Made by a program: the position numbers and the translations under genes. Below, one piece after another: positions 53,857 through 64,000 of a DNA stretch of 64,000 nt (the first letter of the stretch is position 1; each line of letters starts with the position of its first letter). Under the pieces are notes generated by a model, which was not told the origin of the DNA, ran no database searches, and saw nothing but the letters and a program-made list of their open reading frames with translations. Source of the stretch: Juglans regia (lineage: Eukaryota > Streptophyta > Magnoliopsida > Fagales > Juglandaceae); NCBI RefSeq assembly GCF_001411555.2, contig NC_049907.1, forward strand, positions 30,709,001-30,773,000. Reading direction: 5' to 3'.

Positions 53857-56800
53857 TCATGACCAAAACCTACTTTTATACGAAAAGTCCAAGGATAGTG
53901 TCATAAAAACCTTAGATATTAACCGCATGGATCTTCTGGGAAGTACTTTACGGGCAATGTGTTTCGAGCTTCTTAAAATCTTTGCATCAGGTTTAGGATA
54001 GGAACTTTGATCTTCTCCATCTGTATGTTTCCTCTTTTTAGGAGGTTCTTTAGATTTGGTGTCATTAGAGCTTAAGCAGGTCCTTTCGACAGAGTTATCG
54101 ATCTGGGAGCATCTGAAAGAAGCAAAAAGAGCTGCGCGCTCAGATTACCACATTAAATTTAGAAGTACAAAAACAAAGAACTTTGCTTGAGAAGAGAGAT
54201 TACTCTGAGCACTCCTTTCCATTGATTACGTTGCTCCTATCCTGTAAACAACAGGGTCTCATTAAATATTGTCAATGTGATTGAATGTAACATGCAGGAA
54301 ACATAGATCTATCTTCAGAACCAAGAGACTGGGTATGTTCTAAACATAGGCAAAAATATATTACTTCACTGTATTGAAGATCCCTTCCCGCATCTCTGTG
54401 GGTGGGTTGGTTTCTGTGTCTGTGCTTGTATGCACATGTATAAGAGAGGAGAGAGAAGCAAGGTAAAAGAGAGAAGACAACAAATACCAGCATAAATCGC
54501 ATGTTATACAATGAATCCCAAATTTTATACCACACTTTCAGTTAAAATAAAAAATAAAAAATAAAACAAAGAATTTCAATCAGTTAAAAAACAAAACAGA
54601 TAAAGCATTTGCACTTGTGAAACATATCACAAATATCCTTTTACCATCAAACATAGACAAGTGGCTAAAGGCAATAATATAAAATTGAGCATCAAATAAA
54701 AGAATCCACCAAATGCTAACCAGTATATACTAGGCAAACAAGCAAGAAAGAGGTGAAGAGAAACTATTGATTATAAATATACTGGACAAAAATTCACTCT
54801 CGACCATGTCTGTTATAAAAGAGAGGAAGAATATATAATTGACTCAACACAAACAGTAGAAAATTAAGTGAATAGTAAAAAAAAATTATTCAGGTTAAAG
54901 TGAGATCAATGTAATTCTATTCCTAAGTGATCTTAACTATCAATTTAATTAAGCATCAAACTGTAGTATTTGCCTGGTATGACATCGTATAATGCATCAA
55001 CTCATGAGTAATTTGATCTCTGGAAAATATGACTTCCAATAAAATTACATATAAAAGACATTAGAATTTTAAAACAGACACATTTAAAAAATGGTATACA
55101 GAATTGCAGCTGTTATATCAAACATTCAATCAAAATTTGGCAGCAGACACATTATTCCTCTCTTCCTCTCTTTTGTTTTGGAGGAGGATGAGTTGAGGAG
55201 TATAAACTATGTAGAGAAAACAAACCATACCCATTCTTCAAAGGTTGTTGGCGAAAGATTCCTGTAAGTTTCATCATTAAGCTCACTTGAGTTGGCCAAT
55301 CCGGCCAATCCACCTTGTTCCTTTTCTGTTTTGTGCTCCAGATCAACCAAATCAAGAGAGCCACCATTTTCACAAGGTGAACATGATGCATCTTTACGGC
55401 AACTTGCAACTTCTGATGTTGGCATTTCCATAGAAGCACTTGTTGGCGAAAGATTCCTGTAAGTGTCATCATTAAGCTCACTTGAGTTGGCCAATCCACC
55501 TTCTTCCTTTTCTGTTTTGTGTTTCAAATCAACCAAAACCAGAGATCCACCATTTTCACAAGGTGAACATGATGCATCTTTACGGCAACTTGCAACTTCT
55601 GATGTTGGCATTTCCATAGAAGCACTAGTCGAGAATCCAGGATATACCATACTGGGATTCACAAGACTACAACTGTTCTGAAGACTCGAGTTTTCAAAAT
55701 TTTCATCACCGCACTTTGAGTTTTGATCCTTTAATGTGAGATGTCTTAGTGGACCATCAAATATTGGTTTGATAACAGAATCACCATTTTCACAAGATGA
55801 ACATGATGCATCTTTACGGCAACTTGCAACTTCTGATGTTGGCATTTCCATAGAAGCACCAGCCGGGAATCCAGGATACATGACACAGGGATTCACAAGA
55901 CTAGAACTATTCTGCAGACTTGAGTTTTCAAAAATTTCATCACCAGGCTTTGAAGTTTGATCCTTTAATGTGAGAGAACTTAACGGACCACCAGACATTG
56001 GGTTGATAACAGAATTACATGCTGTCTTTAACTGTGGAGTGACACTGACATTTGAATCAAGGATTACAGTACACTGATCTTTATCACAGGACTTAGCAGC
56101 AGAATCTATCTGGTCGTGCACATTGAAATTGGGTTCAGATGAGACATGCATTTGATCTCTCTTCAAATTCTTTAACTTATCTATGCATGGCATTACTGCA
56201 GAGGACAGTAAAGATGCATCACATTTATCTGGTTGTTTAAACCCCAGATGATCATTTTCTGTCATTCCCGAACTTGCAGAAGATCTTGTCAGTACATGAG
56301 CATTGTTAATTTGGCCAGGCTCTATATTCAATATAAATGAATTGTTCATTTCTATATCAGTCTCTCCAAATTTCCCAAGGTCGGAATGAAGACTTCGTGA
56401 CCTATCCCTGTGAACACCCTCAGAAATGTAAACCTCATTTTTCAACCTCTTAGTCCAATCTGATGGGCTTGAATTCAGATCAACATGAAGATTAATGCCC
56501 TCTTCTGACATGACATAAAACTCAAAAGAAGGGGAAGGAACGCATGAAGTTTTCATAGATGGCACAATAACATTTTCTGCAGGACATGCATCAACATTCA
56601 TCTTTCTACAATTTATCCCAGGCCCATTCTCCACTGTGCCATCTCTTGCGAAGCCCAATCGTGTGTTATCAAAGCTTTCTCTCAGGGACTCTCTATGATT
56701 AATATCACTTCTATCACGTTGGACAACAAGCTGAGAGGATGACATCTCCTGAAGATTATACATTAAACCACGTAAGTCATCCTGCATACAAAGATGCAAA

Positions 56801-58755
56801 TGAATTCTAACAATGTAACAACAAAACATCTAATAGATAGAAACTCTTGTACAAGCAAGGAAAAAGGAGCCCAACTGTAGGCATTCTCATCTTGCGAGGC
56901 CACTCGAACACCCAAGAGGCACCTATTTGGAAAGCTGAATCAGTAAAGTAGTATCATTGTCAGTTTTCTCTTTTTATTGGCACGTCACACAATTACACAG
57001 TGGATTCAAAGGCAAAACCTCATCCTCCATCAAGTTCTTACAGGAAGATGAGGTGCAACTTGAGCAAGCTCGTTGGCACAATGTTGTTTCATCATCTTGC
57101 TTACTTATATGAAGATCTGCAGTCAATATAACTCTGCCATGTCTGATACTTGATGCTTCCTTTCAAAGTAAAATGGAAAGAAGATGCAATCCTTTTGTTA
57201 AGAGACCTATAATGGGTTAATTTTGTACTTTTAGATTTTAATAAACAATATGTATAAAGAGAAACTAGATACCATCTCTGGCAGACTCTCTTATTATCTA
57301 TATTGGTCTCCATCATCTAACAATTTTCTAACATGAGTACCGGGCTCTAATTTTCTGTGAGGTCTTAAAGTCTAGCTAACCCTTTTTTACTAGTAATTCA
57401 TCAATCTGCAACTTTGAAAAAAAAAATTCTTCAATGCTCCATGAGCAAGAGTCAAATTTCTGTTTTGATTTACTGTCTATGGCTCAAAGGGCATGGAGAT
57501 GTAATGGTGAGGTTTCTCTTGGAAGAGAGCCACTATTTTAATACAACCCCAGCAAGACCCTTTTCCTTTCTTTAATCAAATTCCAATTTATGTAACTAGT
57601 ATATGCTCATGAGCGAACCAAACACAAAGTCTAATTCCAATTTGTGTTTGACATGTATGTATGGAAGTATATTGTATATATCGTGATCCACTGGGAGAAG
57701 GTTTTACAGGGCATTAAGTAGGAATCAATTCAAATAACTTTAACAAGATAGGCATGAAGGACCATGATGAACACCTAGGTAGTAAATTGACAGCGAGTGC
57801 TGACTGTTGTGGGCATAATTTGAACTTCTACATGTTGCAGTCTAAATAGAGGCCAAAGTATCTTTGGTAGGCTTCTTAATCTCTATTGTTCAACGATTTT
57901 CCTACCAACATGATGGATCTTTTTTTTTTTTTTTTTTTTGGGTAGGTAAGATAAAATTTTATTCAATAAAGTAAATAGGCATAGCCCAAGTACACGGAAA
58001 GTATACAAAAGAGAATACTTAGTTACAAGTTAGGAGCCAGAAAATGATAAAGACAGTTATGAAAGCTAGCTCCATTGAATAAACTAATATTCAATGGATC
58101 TTCCAATGATAAATCCTAGAATATCAGTTGAAACAATCACAAAGTAGGCAAAATCAACTCTAAAAAGCTTTAACTATCGGGCAGTCTATCAAAAAAGTTA
58201 TCAAACACAGAAAAACTCAAACACCTCACATGCAAGCAAGCTCACCCAATAACCATGAACTCAATGTGGGCCTAGCATATGAAAAAAACAAAACATAAAA
58301 GAAACAATACGTAACTGCAATTGAATTGAAGACCTTACATGCTGCCATCTTTTATTTTGAAAAGAAAAGCACATATTTTAGTAACTGCCATTCTCAAAAC
58401 CTCAAGGAGAAGAAAAAAGTGCAATAACAATGTAAATAAAACAAGTCCATGCTAGCAGTTTAAAACTATCAGCTAAAATATGGAATATGGTCCACATAAC
58501 GAAAAACAAAATGATAATAAACATTACCACATAACAGCTGAAAAAGAGATAAAAAGGTTCTGGCTCCCCTTCATATGTGATTTACTTTCGTCAAAGAAAA
58601 AAATAGCTTGAAAAGAATACCTCTAAGTAAGAGATTAGTAATGTTGCCAATCCTGAATGTGATCTATTAGCAGGCAACCCATACTTTTTGCACAAACTTT
58701 GGAGCTCTTTCCTTGAGAGTTTGTGATAGGAATCCTCATTTGTCTTATTTGCCAT
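53857..58755 (-). CDS. SAP-like domain protein, unknown function, four exons
   Basis: Exons on the minus strand: 58755-58621, 56781-55231, 54241-54204 and 54112-53857, each with GT donor and AG acceptor. All phases agree, giving 659 codons plus TGA. Residues 12-45 read KLSRKELQSLCKKYGLPANR followed by a leucine-rich helix ending LISYLE, a helix-turn-helix like SAP motifs, which bind DNA. Residues 46-562 (exon 2) are serine-, asparagine- and glutamate-rich with two levels of tandem duplication. Exon 4 has KEPPKKRKH (about 596-604), a likely nuclear localisation signal, and a basic RRSMRLISK end. I infer a nuclear protein. The last exon could instead splice at 53911, just after LISK. The model is not supported by transcripts, and I cannot name the family. 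Confidence 0.75.
55244..56009 (-). repeat. Tandem coding duplications in exon 2
   Basis: Two head-to-tail units of about 62-66 codons (55244-55440 and 55441-55626) each encode SASMEMPTSEVASCRKDASC, CENGGSL, a KTEKE acidic patch and NSSELND-TYRNLSPT. They overlap a larger unit of about 79 codons present twice (about 55549-55785 and 55786-56009), each starting near SVI-P and containing LTLKDQ, ENSSLQNS and the same ASMEMPTSEV core. The phrase ASMEMPTSEVASCRKDASC thus occurs three times. The frame stays open throughout. Confidence 0.9.
56782..58620 (-). other. Intron 1 of the SAP-like gene
   Basis: The donor GTATTC follows GAG at 58620 and the acceptor TGTATGCAG precedes GATGAC at 56782. No additional in-frame exon was recognised. 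It contains a truncated L1 tail at 57921-58093. Confidence 0.65.
57921..58093 (-). mobile_element. 5'-truncated L1 tail in intron 1
   Basis: A T-run at 57921-57940 (a poly(A) tail on the minus strand) is followed by GGGTAGGTAAGATAAAATTT and a TAGGCATAGCCCAAGTACAC line typical of plant L1 3' ends. The flanks ATGGATCTT at about 57913-57921 and 58094-58102 form the TSD. About 170 bp in total. Confidence 0.75.
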
Positions 58756-59427
58756 CTATCTGGACTTGAAGAGTCATCATGCAAGAACAAGGATCCAAAT
58801 CATGGACACATCACTCACTTTAGAATGTAAGATTTGCAGAAAGCACTTCTTGAAGAACTTTATTATATAAGGGAAACAAAATACAAGTAAAATGCATGGT
58901 TTACACATTAAGTACCATTGACTTGAACTCCTTGTTACTTTACAATATCACAACAACACTTGGATATGTTTCTCCAAACAATGCCCTCTGCCCTTGCATT
59001 TCTACATCATGTATCCTTCTTTAAAAATGAGAACTGCCGGTCCAAATGTTATACTCATTGATTGTGATAGTTGTTATTTAACGTTCTTATCAAATCATGT
59101 GATCAAGCACTTAAATAGCCCCTGCTACAATATACAAGCAATGCTTAATGATGTACCACTGTCATATTTGGAAATGTGAAAATATTCATGTCTTTGCCTA
59201 TGCACATGACAGCAAACAAAAGAGGAGCGAGAGAGAGACACAGACAGAGAAAGGATCAAACTATATTTGTTATACTGTTGAGTATATATGTATACACACT
59301 ATATTTCACACAATGGAACAGGTGTTAAAAGTTCATTTTGTTAATTCGGTATTGCTTATTAGTGCATGGTATACGACACATAAAGCACATAATTTGTAGC
59401 TACATCCCTACCAATAAAAAAAATGTA
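58756..59427. other. Upstream flank of the SAP-like gene
   Basis: This stretch should contain the gene's promoter and 5' untranslated region. No TATA box or other element could be assigned with confidence. The plus-strand frames at 58994-59399 have no recognisable domain. Confidence 0.4.
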
Positions 59428-59439
59428 GATACCATCTTT

Positions 59440-59664
59440 TTTTTCCTTTCTTTTTTTTATTAGCACTGGGTGTCCGAAGCAAAGTCCCAACCGATACAGG
59501 AAGTGCAAAGACTCTCAACAATGAGCTTCCTGCAAGTGCACCTCAGGTAATTCAAGGAGGAATTCCCCCAGCCCAATGGCCCCTAGAAATAGTTTGCACC
59601 TTGGGGTTCGTACTGTAGATCTAGAGGGAGCATATCACTAAGACCAAGGCTCTTACCACTTGCG
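59440..59664 (-). mobile_element. tRNA-derived SINE with 12-bp TSD
   Basis: Perfect GATACCATCTTT copies flank it (59428-59439 and 59665-59676). The minus strand opens with an A-box-like AAGTGGTAAGAGCC, has a B-box-like AGTACGAACCCC about 50 bases on, and ends in a tail of A-runs (T-runs at 59440-59460 on the plus strand). The size of 225 bp fits plant SINEs. The body line GTGTCCGAAGCAAAGTCCC is one I associate with a widespread plant SINE type. Confidence 0.8.
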
Positions 59665-59873
59665 GATACCATCTTTCTATTAGCCCATTAACTTATTTGT
59701 AGTGAACTCTAACTCTCCTTGAGTGCTTTTATTATTATTATTTTTATACTTCTTCAGATGGTCATAGTTATTATTTGGAAGATTACCTTTTCATGTGGCA
59801 TGTTACTATGAAGTGGTAGTTAATATTAACCTAAAACACCAAGCTCATATGTTATTAAGATAACATAATAATA

Positions 59874-60045
59874 TGTAACGCCCCAATGGAAGACCCAAAC
59901 CACATGGCCTATACTTCAAAAAGCCTAGTCAATGATACAATTAGAGCCCTATTGGAACCTTATAAAGAGCAAGGACTTCTCATTTCCAAGTAATGTGAGA
60001 TCACATATACCACCTACCCTTATCCTTATCATATGGGGTATCACA
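59874..60045 (+). mobile_element. 172-bp solo LTR of TRIM size, TSD TAATA
   Basis: It starts TGTAACGCCCC and ends GGGGTATCACA, with perfect TAATA copies at 59869-59873 and 60046-60050. It contains CCTTATAAAGAGC, a TATA-like box. There is no internal region. The length and 5-bp TSD fit a TRIM or other very short LTR element. Confidence 0.8.
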
Positions 60046-60050
60046 TAATA

Positions 60051-60533
60051 TCCTCATTAAAAGTCTGATATCTTCTACTCCATTGAGGGAATTATGTATT
60101 TTAGCTGATTAGCTTTCACCTTGAGGTGTTCTTCCTCCAATGTGTGTGCGGTTGTGTGCATGTGGGAGTTTGTATGAAAGGGATTGAAAGAGACAATAAG
60201 ATATTGTTCTAAAGTTAGCTAAATGTTCGCGACACAAAAAGTTCTGTTTGGATAAAGGATACGAGTTTTTACAATTTTGTTACCTAAACACTTCCTACAA
60301 TTTGGATAGTATGTGGACCCTACAATATTACAAGTTGAACCTGGGCAGTGTGGAGCCCAACATTATATAAAATGAAGTCCATATCTTGGGTCAATATTTC
60401 TCAATCTAAAATGTAGAAAAAGTCTGTACCAAAGACTTATCGGTAAACCTGATCCCAGGTGAAGTGTTGCTTATTAGATAAATTTGATATCCACCGTATT
60501 CTGTTCGAAGGCTTAATAAGAATCCCAAAGGTG

Positions 60534-60564
<31 letters not shown>

Positions 60565-60602
60565 TTAAAAAAAAAAGCAGATATAGATGGTATGCTAAGC
60601 TA
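60051..60602. other. No recognisable gene
   Basis: AT-rich spacer with a (TA)n tract at about 60536-60555 followed by T- and A-runs. It borders the copia LTR. Confidence 0.45.
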
Positions 60603-60735
60603 TGTTAGTGTGTATCTTTACAAAGTCCCACATTGGTTTAGTAATGCTCTGGTATAGTCTTTGGCCTCCTATTTGTAGGCTACCTTGCATAGCATAATTG
60701 ATATACATACAGAATTGATCAATACAATTCTAACA
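60603..60735 (+). repeat. copia 5' LTR, 133 bp
   Basis: It begins TGTTAGTGTG and ends ATTCTAACA, the inverted TGTTAG/CTAACA ends usual in copia elements. A TGGTATCAGACCC primer site for initiator Met tRNA follows at 60736, fixing the 3' border; the 5' border is inferred from the inverted ends. Confidence 0.75.
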
Positions 60736-61145
60736 TGGTATCAGACCCACTACTCTGATCCTTTCAGTACAAGTAGTTTTCATCCTTCTCAACATTCTTC
60801 CGTTGCCTCTGTCTTCTACGGTTGAACCATTCAAGTGTTGCTCACATGGAATCATCGTAACCGAAGCTCTGTTTTGCTCACGCAACATACCGTTGGGAAG
60901 ATCCCATTGAGATCGACTCAACACCAACAAAATCAGTCAAATCAGAGCTCGCATGTGCCCCCACGCGCACCTCACGTCGCTAACGTCAGCCCTAGTCTTG
61001 TCAGCAACCACGTCAGCAGTTGTCCGTTGACCCTTGATCATTGACTTTGACCGTTGACTTTGGCTTTTCCTATCCGGGTGTTTTTTGCATATTTTTGCAT
61101 GTTGATCTCATTTTTGCAAACTATTTTTGCATATCTAGTCTCATA
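60736..61145 (+). other. copia primer site and leader
   Basis: TGGTATCAGACCC at 60736-60748 complements initiator Met tRNA. The rest is an untranslated leader; small frames in it show no domain. Confidence 0.75.
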
Positions 61146-62020
61146 ATGACTCAAAACAATGAGATTCTTCGTCCTATTCATGTTATATTAGATGGTAAAA
61201 ACTATTTGGTGTGATCTCAGTCTTTTCATAACTTACTTAAAGGCCGTGAACTTTGGTTCTAATGCACGGGTGATTGGACAAAGCCAGTGCAAGAATGAGA
61301 TGAACGAGCAGAACGATTTCTACAGCGCCTTCTCAAATGGAATAGCCATAATCACCAGATCCTTACTTGGATGCGCAACACCTCCATTTCGACTATCTCC
61401 AATCTACTTGGTAGCTATGATGATCCTCTATTTGCTTGGACCATGTTAGCCAGGCGTTATGCTACTCCTCATGGGTCCAGAGAGTACCAACTTATGGTCG
61501 AGTTATATCAGCTCAAACAGATGCCTGGCCTATCCATCAATAACTTCTTTGATCGTCTTTGTCACATTTGGAATCAGATTGATCTCTCTGGCCCACTCTG
61601 GAAGGATCCCACTAATGCTGACATGTATGCCATTCGTCGTGATCAGCATCATCTCTATCAGCTTCTCATGGCGCTACAGGATGAATTTGAGCCAATCTGT
61701 GGTCAACTGCTTAATCGCACTCTGACTCTTTCCCTAGAAATTGCTATTAATGAGCTGATCTGTGAGGAAACTCGTCTGCATACATTACAGACTCAGAACA
61801 AGCTCAGTGTCTTGGCTATCACTCCGTCAGTTTCCTCCTCTGACCAACCCTCAACAACCTAGTTCTAGAAAGCATGGTCCTAGCAACCATCGCTCCAATA
61901 AGTTGTTTTGTCATTATTGTAAATGTCTTTGCCATGCCATCGAGACCTGTTACCGTCGTAACAAGAAAGGAACTCCTACTGCTGCTATTGCTAGTTCAGA
62001 CACTCCTCAGGTCTGATGTG
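61146..62020 (+). pseudogene. copia gag
   Basis: The ATG at 61146 starts MTQNNEILRPIHVILDGKNY, the usual copia Gag opening with the G-x-N-Y motif. A stop falls almost at once (about 61210). Later frames give W-M-R-N-T, then YDDPLFAWTMLARRYATPHG, LKQMPGLSINNFFDRL and DEFEPICGQLLNRT (61371-61862). A knuckle C-H-Y-C-K-C-L-C-H-A-I-E-T-C (C-x2-C-x4-H-x4-C) is encoded at about 61906-61950 in another frame. Confidence 0.85.
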
Positions 62021-62144
62021 CCTCAGTCTTCTGGATCCACCATCACTTTCTCTATAGCTAACTTGGAGAACCTCTTCAATTAAGTCCTAATCCGGTCTGG
62101 TAATGCATCATCCTCCCCTGCTCTTTCTATTCAGCCTGGTAAGT

Positions 62145-62420
62145 CTCTCTTTTGGCTTATGGATTTTGCCTATCACAATCATATGACACCCTCATTGTCC
62201 TTGTTCTCTAAAATGCATTTTGCACATCCACCACTTGCTATACACACTACCAATGGATCCACTATGCTTGCTCCTAGTATAGGCTCTATCTCCACACCCA
62301 ACATTTCCATTTCTGAAGTGTTTCATGTTCCTAAACTCTCTTATAACTTGATTTCTGTGGGGCAATTGGCTCAACTTGGCTACCATGTTATTTTTTACCA
62401 CTCTGGTTGTATTGTGTAGG
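62145..62420 (+). pseudogene. copia protease remnant
   Basis: The frame reads F-W-L-M-D-F-A-Y-H-N-H-M-T, where the retropepsin D-S-G-A is replaced by D-F-A-Y. It continues with HTTNGSTMLAPSIGSIS and VFHVPKLSYNLISVGQLAQL, the conserved end of the copia protease region. The active site is lost and a stop ends the frame at 62417. Confidence 0.8.
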
Positions 62421-62539
62421 ATCCACGGACGAGACAAGCACTTGGGACAGGCCCTAGAGTGGAGTGTATGTTCCCAATGAGCACTTTGCATCTTACCTCA
62501 GTTCCTCCTTGTCCACCCACTGGTGTTTTCCTTCGCCCT

Positions 62540-63305
62540 CTAGCACTCTCGACTTGGTCATGCATCCTATTCCCAAATACAACAATTAGTTGCTCAAGGT
62601 CTTTTAGATTATGTGACCCAAGATACATTTTATTATATTTCTTGTTAGTTAGGAAAACAACATGCTTTGCCTTTTCACAGTAGTGAGTTAGTGTCTATTG
62701 GTACTTTTTGATTTGCTACACTGATGTTTGGGGACCAGCCCCCGTAACTAGTATCAGTGGATCTCATTACTTTGTTATATTTATTGATGATTTCACTCAT
62801 TACAGTTGGGTCTATCTCAAGCACTCTTATTCTGAATCATTGCATATTTATTGTAACTTTGCAAAAATTATTGAAACCCAATTTTCTAAACGTAACAAAA
62901 TTTTTCAATTTGACAATGCACTTGAATACAAACAATCTACTTTCCAGAGTATCTTGCAAACATATGGCACTATCCATCAAATCTCCTGTCTAGGCACCTC
63001 TCAGCAGAATGGACTAGCTAAACGAAAACTTCGTCATATCCTTGACATAGTTCGGACTCTTCTCCTCTCTGCTAAAGTCCCTACCCCATTCTGGGGTGAA
63101 GCTATCCTTACTGCAATTTATACCATTAACCACCTTCCAAGTTCAATCATCTCAAATGAGTCTCCATATGAGCATCTGTTTGGATCTCCCCCTAACTATC
63201 AACACCTTCGTTCCTTTGGTTCTACTTACTTTGCCCTTCTTCAATCTCATGAACAGACAAAGTTGGAGCCACGTTCTCACCTTTGTTGCTTGCTTGGCTA
63301 CGACG
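62540..63305 (+). pseudogene. copia integrase, N-terminal and core
   Basis: A pre-integrase segment (about 62540-62650) in broken frames leads to the 62708-63305 frame. It has DVWGPAPVTSISGSHYFVIF with the first catalytic Asp, then FQFDNALEY with the second. The third site reads SQQNGLAKRKLRHILD: the catalytic Glu is Lys. After PFWGEAILTAIYTINHLPSS it runs to LLGYDV, where it is cut by the LTR at 63306. Confidence 0.88.
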
Positions 63306-64000
63306 TGTAACACCCCGCTCCTCACGGTAAATAAAAAAGTCACTTTTAAAAATTATCGAGAGCCGGAGTGCTACTACTAATCCTAACTTAAAAATATTTT
63401 CTCATTACTTGTGCCAGATACAAAGATTTTATATAATAAATAAAGTCATTTCGTATTAAAATACTAAAATCATAAATGAAAGCGTGCACATAAGCATTTA
63501 TTAAAATTTCTCAAAGTCCGTGCCATAAACATAATAACTTAAAATCTCTATACATGATCTACACCATTGTCACGCCTCCCTAGACTAAGTCTCGTCCAGC
63601 GCTCTATCTACATAAATATTCTGATTTGAAGTGATTTAAAAACATAAAAAAATAAACTAAAATAAGTCAATAGTTTAGTAAAAAACCATCATAACGTAAA
63701 CATACTTAATATAAGGTTTTTCATAAAATATTTCATGCTAAGAACTTAAAATCATGATTGTTCATACGTATGCTATGACAAGCATGCATGACTTATCTTG
63801 ACTTATCTGACTTATCTTATCATACTAGCCCACACACTTAACCATGTATGCAAGGTTGTGCAACAGACCAACATCCCGCGGCCGCAAGGTGAGTTGCTAA
63901 TAGTAATCTAGCATACAATGGTGGACCACGCTTAGGTCCATGGCTTGCATGTCCACCCATAAATTCGCATTGATACCATGCATCTGAATGAACATCTGAT
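63306..64000 (-). mobile_element. Long LTR, partial, running off the window
   Basis: It begins TGTAACACCCCGCTCC (the end of the LTR on the minus strand, GGGGTGTTACA) directly inside the copia integrase frame. The layout (ATAAATA and CATAAAA lines, ATG/CAT-rich blocks near 63720-64000) resembles the inner end of C''. Orientation is inferred from that similarity. Neither its outer end nor a TSD partner for CGACG (63301-63305) is in view. Confidence 0.55.

Larger units (their letters stand above)
60603..63305 (+). mobile_element. Ty1/copia retrotransposon, 5' half
   Basis: Order on the plus strand: a short LTR (60603-60735), a Met-tRNA primer site, a leader, gag (61146 to about 62020), a protease remnant and an integrase (to 63305), the copia order with integrase before RT. 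The element is cut at 63306 by another LTR. RT, RNase H and the 3' LTR are outside the window or lost. Confidence 0.88.

Noticed and set aside
54272..54535. Minus-strand frame between exons 2 and 3 as an extra exon
   Set aside because: Exon 2 joins exon 3 directly in phase, and adding a segment from here introduces stops or breaks the phase.
55152..55499. Alternative minus-strand frame over exon 2
   Set aside because: It is a shadow of the duplicated coding sequence in another frame.
1..64000. CRISPR arrays, bacterial-type operons, tRNA or rRNA genes
   Set aside because: No spaced identical repeats of CRISPR type, no compact gene clusters and no cloverleaf or rRNA segments were seen; the only tRNA-like signal is the SINE.

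Overview
The window is repeat-dominated nuclear DNA from a flowering plant. The repeats are plant lineages: Athila-type and chromovirus-type Ty3/gypsy elements, a Ty1/copia element, an L1-type LINE whose ORF1 has a DUF4283-like segment, RICESLEEPER-like hAT transposases, Tourist-like MITEs and a tRNA-derived SINE. One MITE family (GTTTGGAT ends, GAGATGAGATGAG-like core, five copies here) is one I associate with Fagales such as walnut, pecan or oak. That placement is from memory and tentative. I recognise one probable host gene. No rRNA, tRNA, CRISPR or bacterial-type system was seen.

Positions 1-28.8 kb are essentially one old L1 LINE broken by nested insertions, most with target-site duplications (TSDs) readable at their borders. 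ORF1 (about 780-2345) is split by a 0.9 kb poly(A) retroposon with a 17-bp TSD. The ORF2 endonuclease (3164-11925) is split by a MITE and by an internally deleted Athila element, G1 (3788-11117). The LINE C-terminal part resumes at 28322, directly beside the long LTR of a second gypsy element, G2 (gag on the minus strand, LTR 13599-28321). That LTR itself contains a solo LTR (A', 14395-22140, TSD GTTTT), which contains a 5.0 kb solo LTR (C', 15348-20372, TSD TCGCC). It also contains a 4.1 kb solo LTR (C'', 23961-28101), which contains a Tourist MITE (27110-27720, TSD TTA). The deepest chain is LINE > G2 > A' > C'.

Positions 29-48 kb hold two decayed hAT elements (29.5-35.2 and 35.9-37.8 kb), the first carrying a 2.2 kb solo LTR with a perfect CATCC TSD. 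They also hold an LTR-less gypsy pol fragment (G3, 37.8-40.35 kb) and a nearly full-length chromovirus (G4, 41776-47274, 371/372-bp LTRs, TSD ACATG). G4 is inserted in a degenerate roughly 50-bp tandem array.

Positions 48-60 kb are the most gene-like part: several MITEs, then a four-exon minus-strand gene (53857-58755). Its four exons join in frame. They encode an N-terminal SAP-like motif, a long low-complexity region with recent tandem coding duplications, and a basic C-terminus with a likely nuclear localisation signal. Its first intron carries a truncated L1 tail. Upstream lie a SINE (12-bp TSD) and a 172-bp solo LTR of TRIM size (TSD TAATA). Positions 60.6-63.3 kb are a copia element with a 133-bp LTR, cut at 63306 by another long LTR that runs off the window.

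All retroelement coding regions are broken. The three elements with a visible integrase core (G3, G4, copia) have all lost the catalytic glutamate. Apart from the SAP-like gene, no gene in the window appears able to work.
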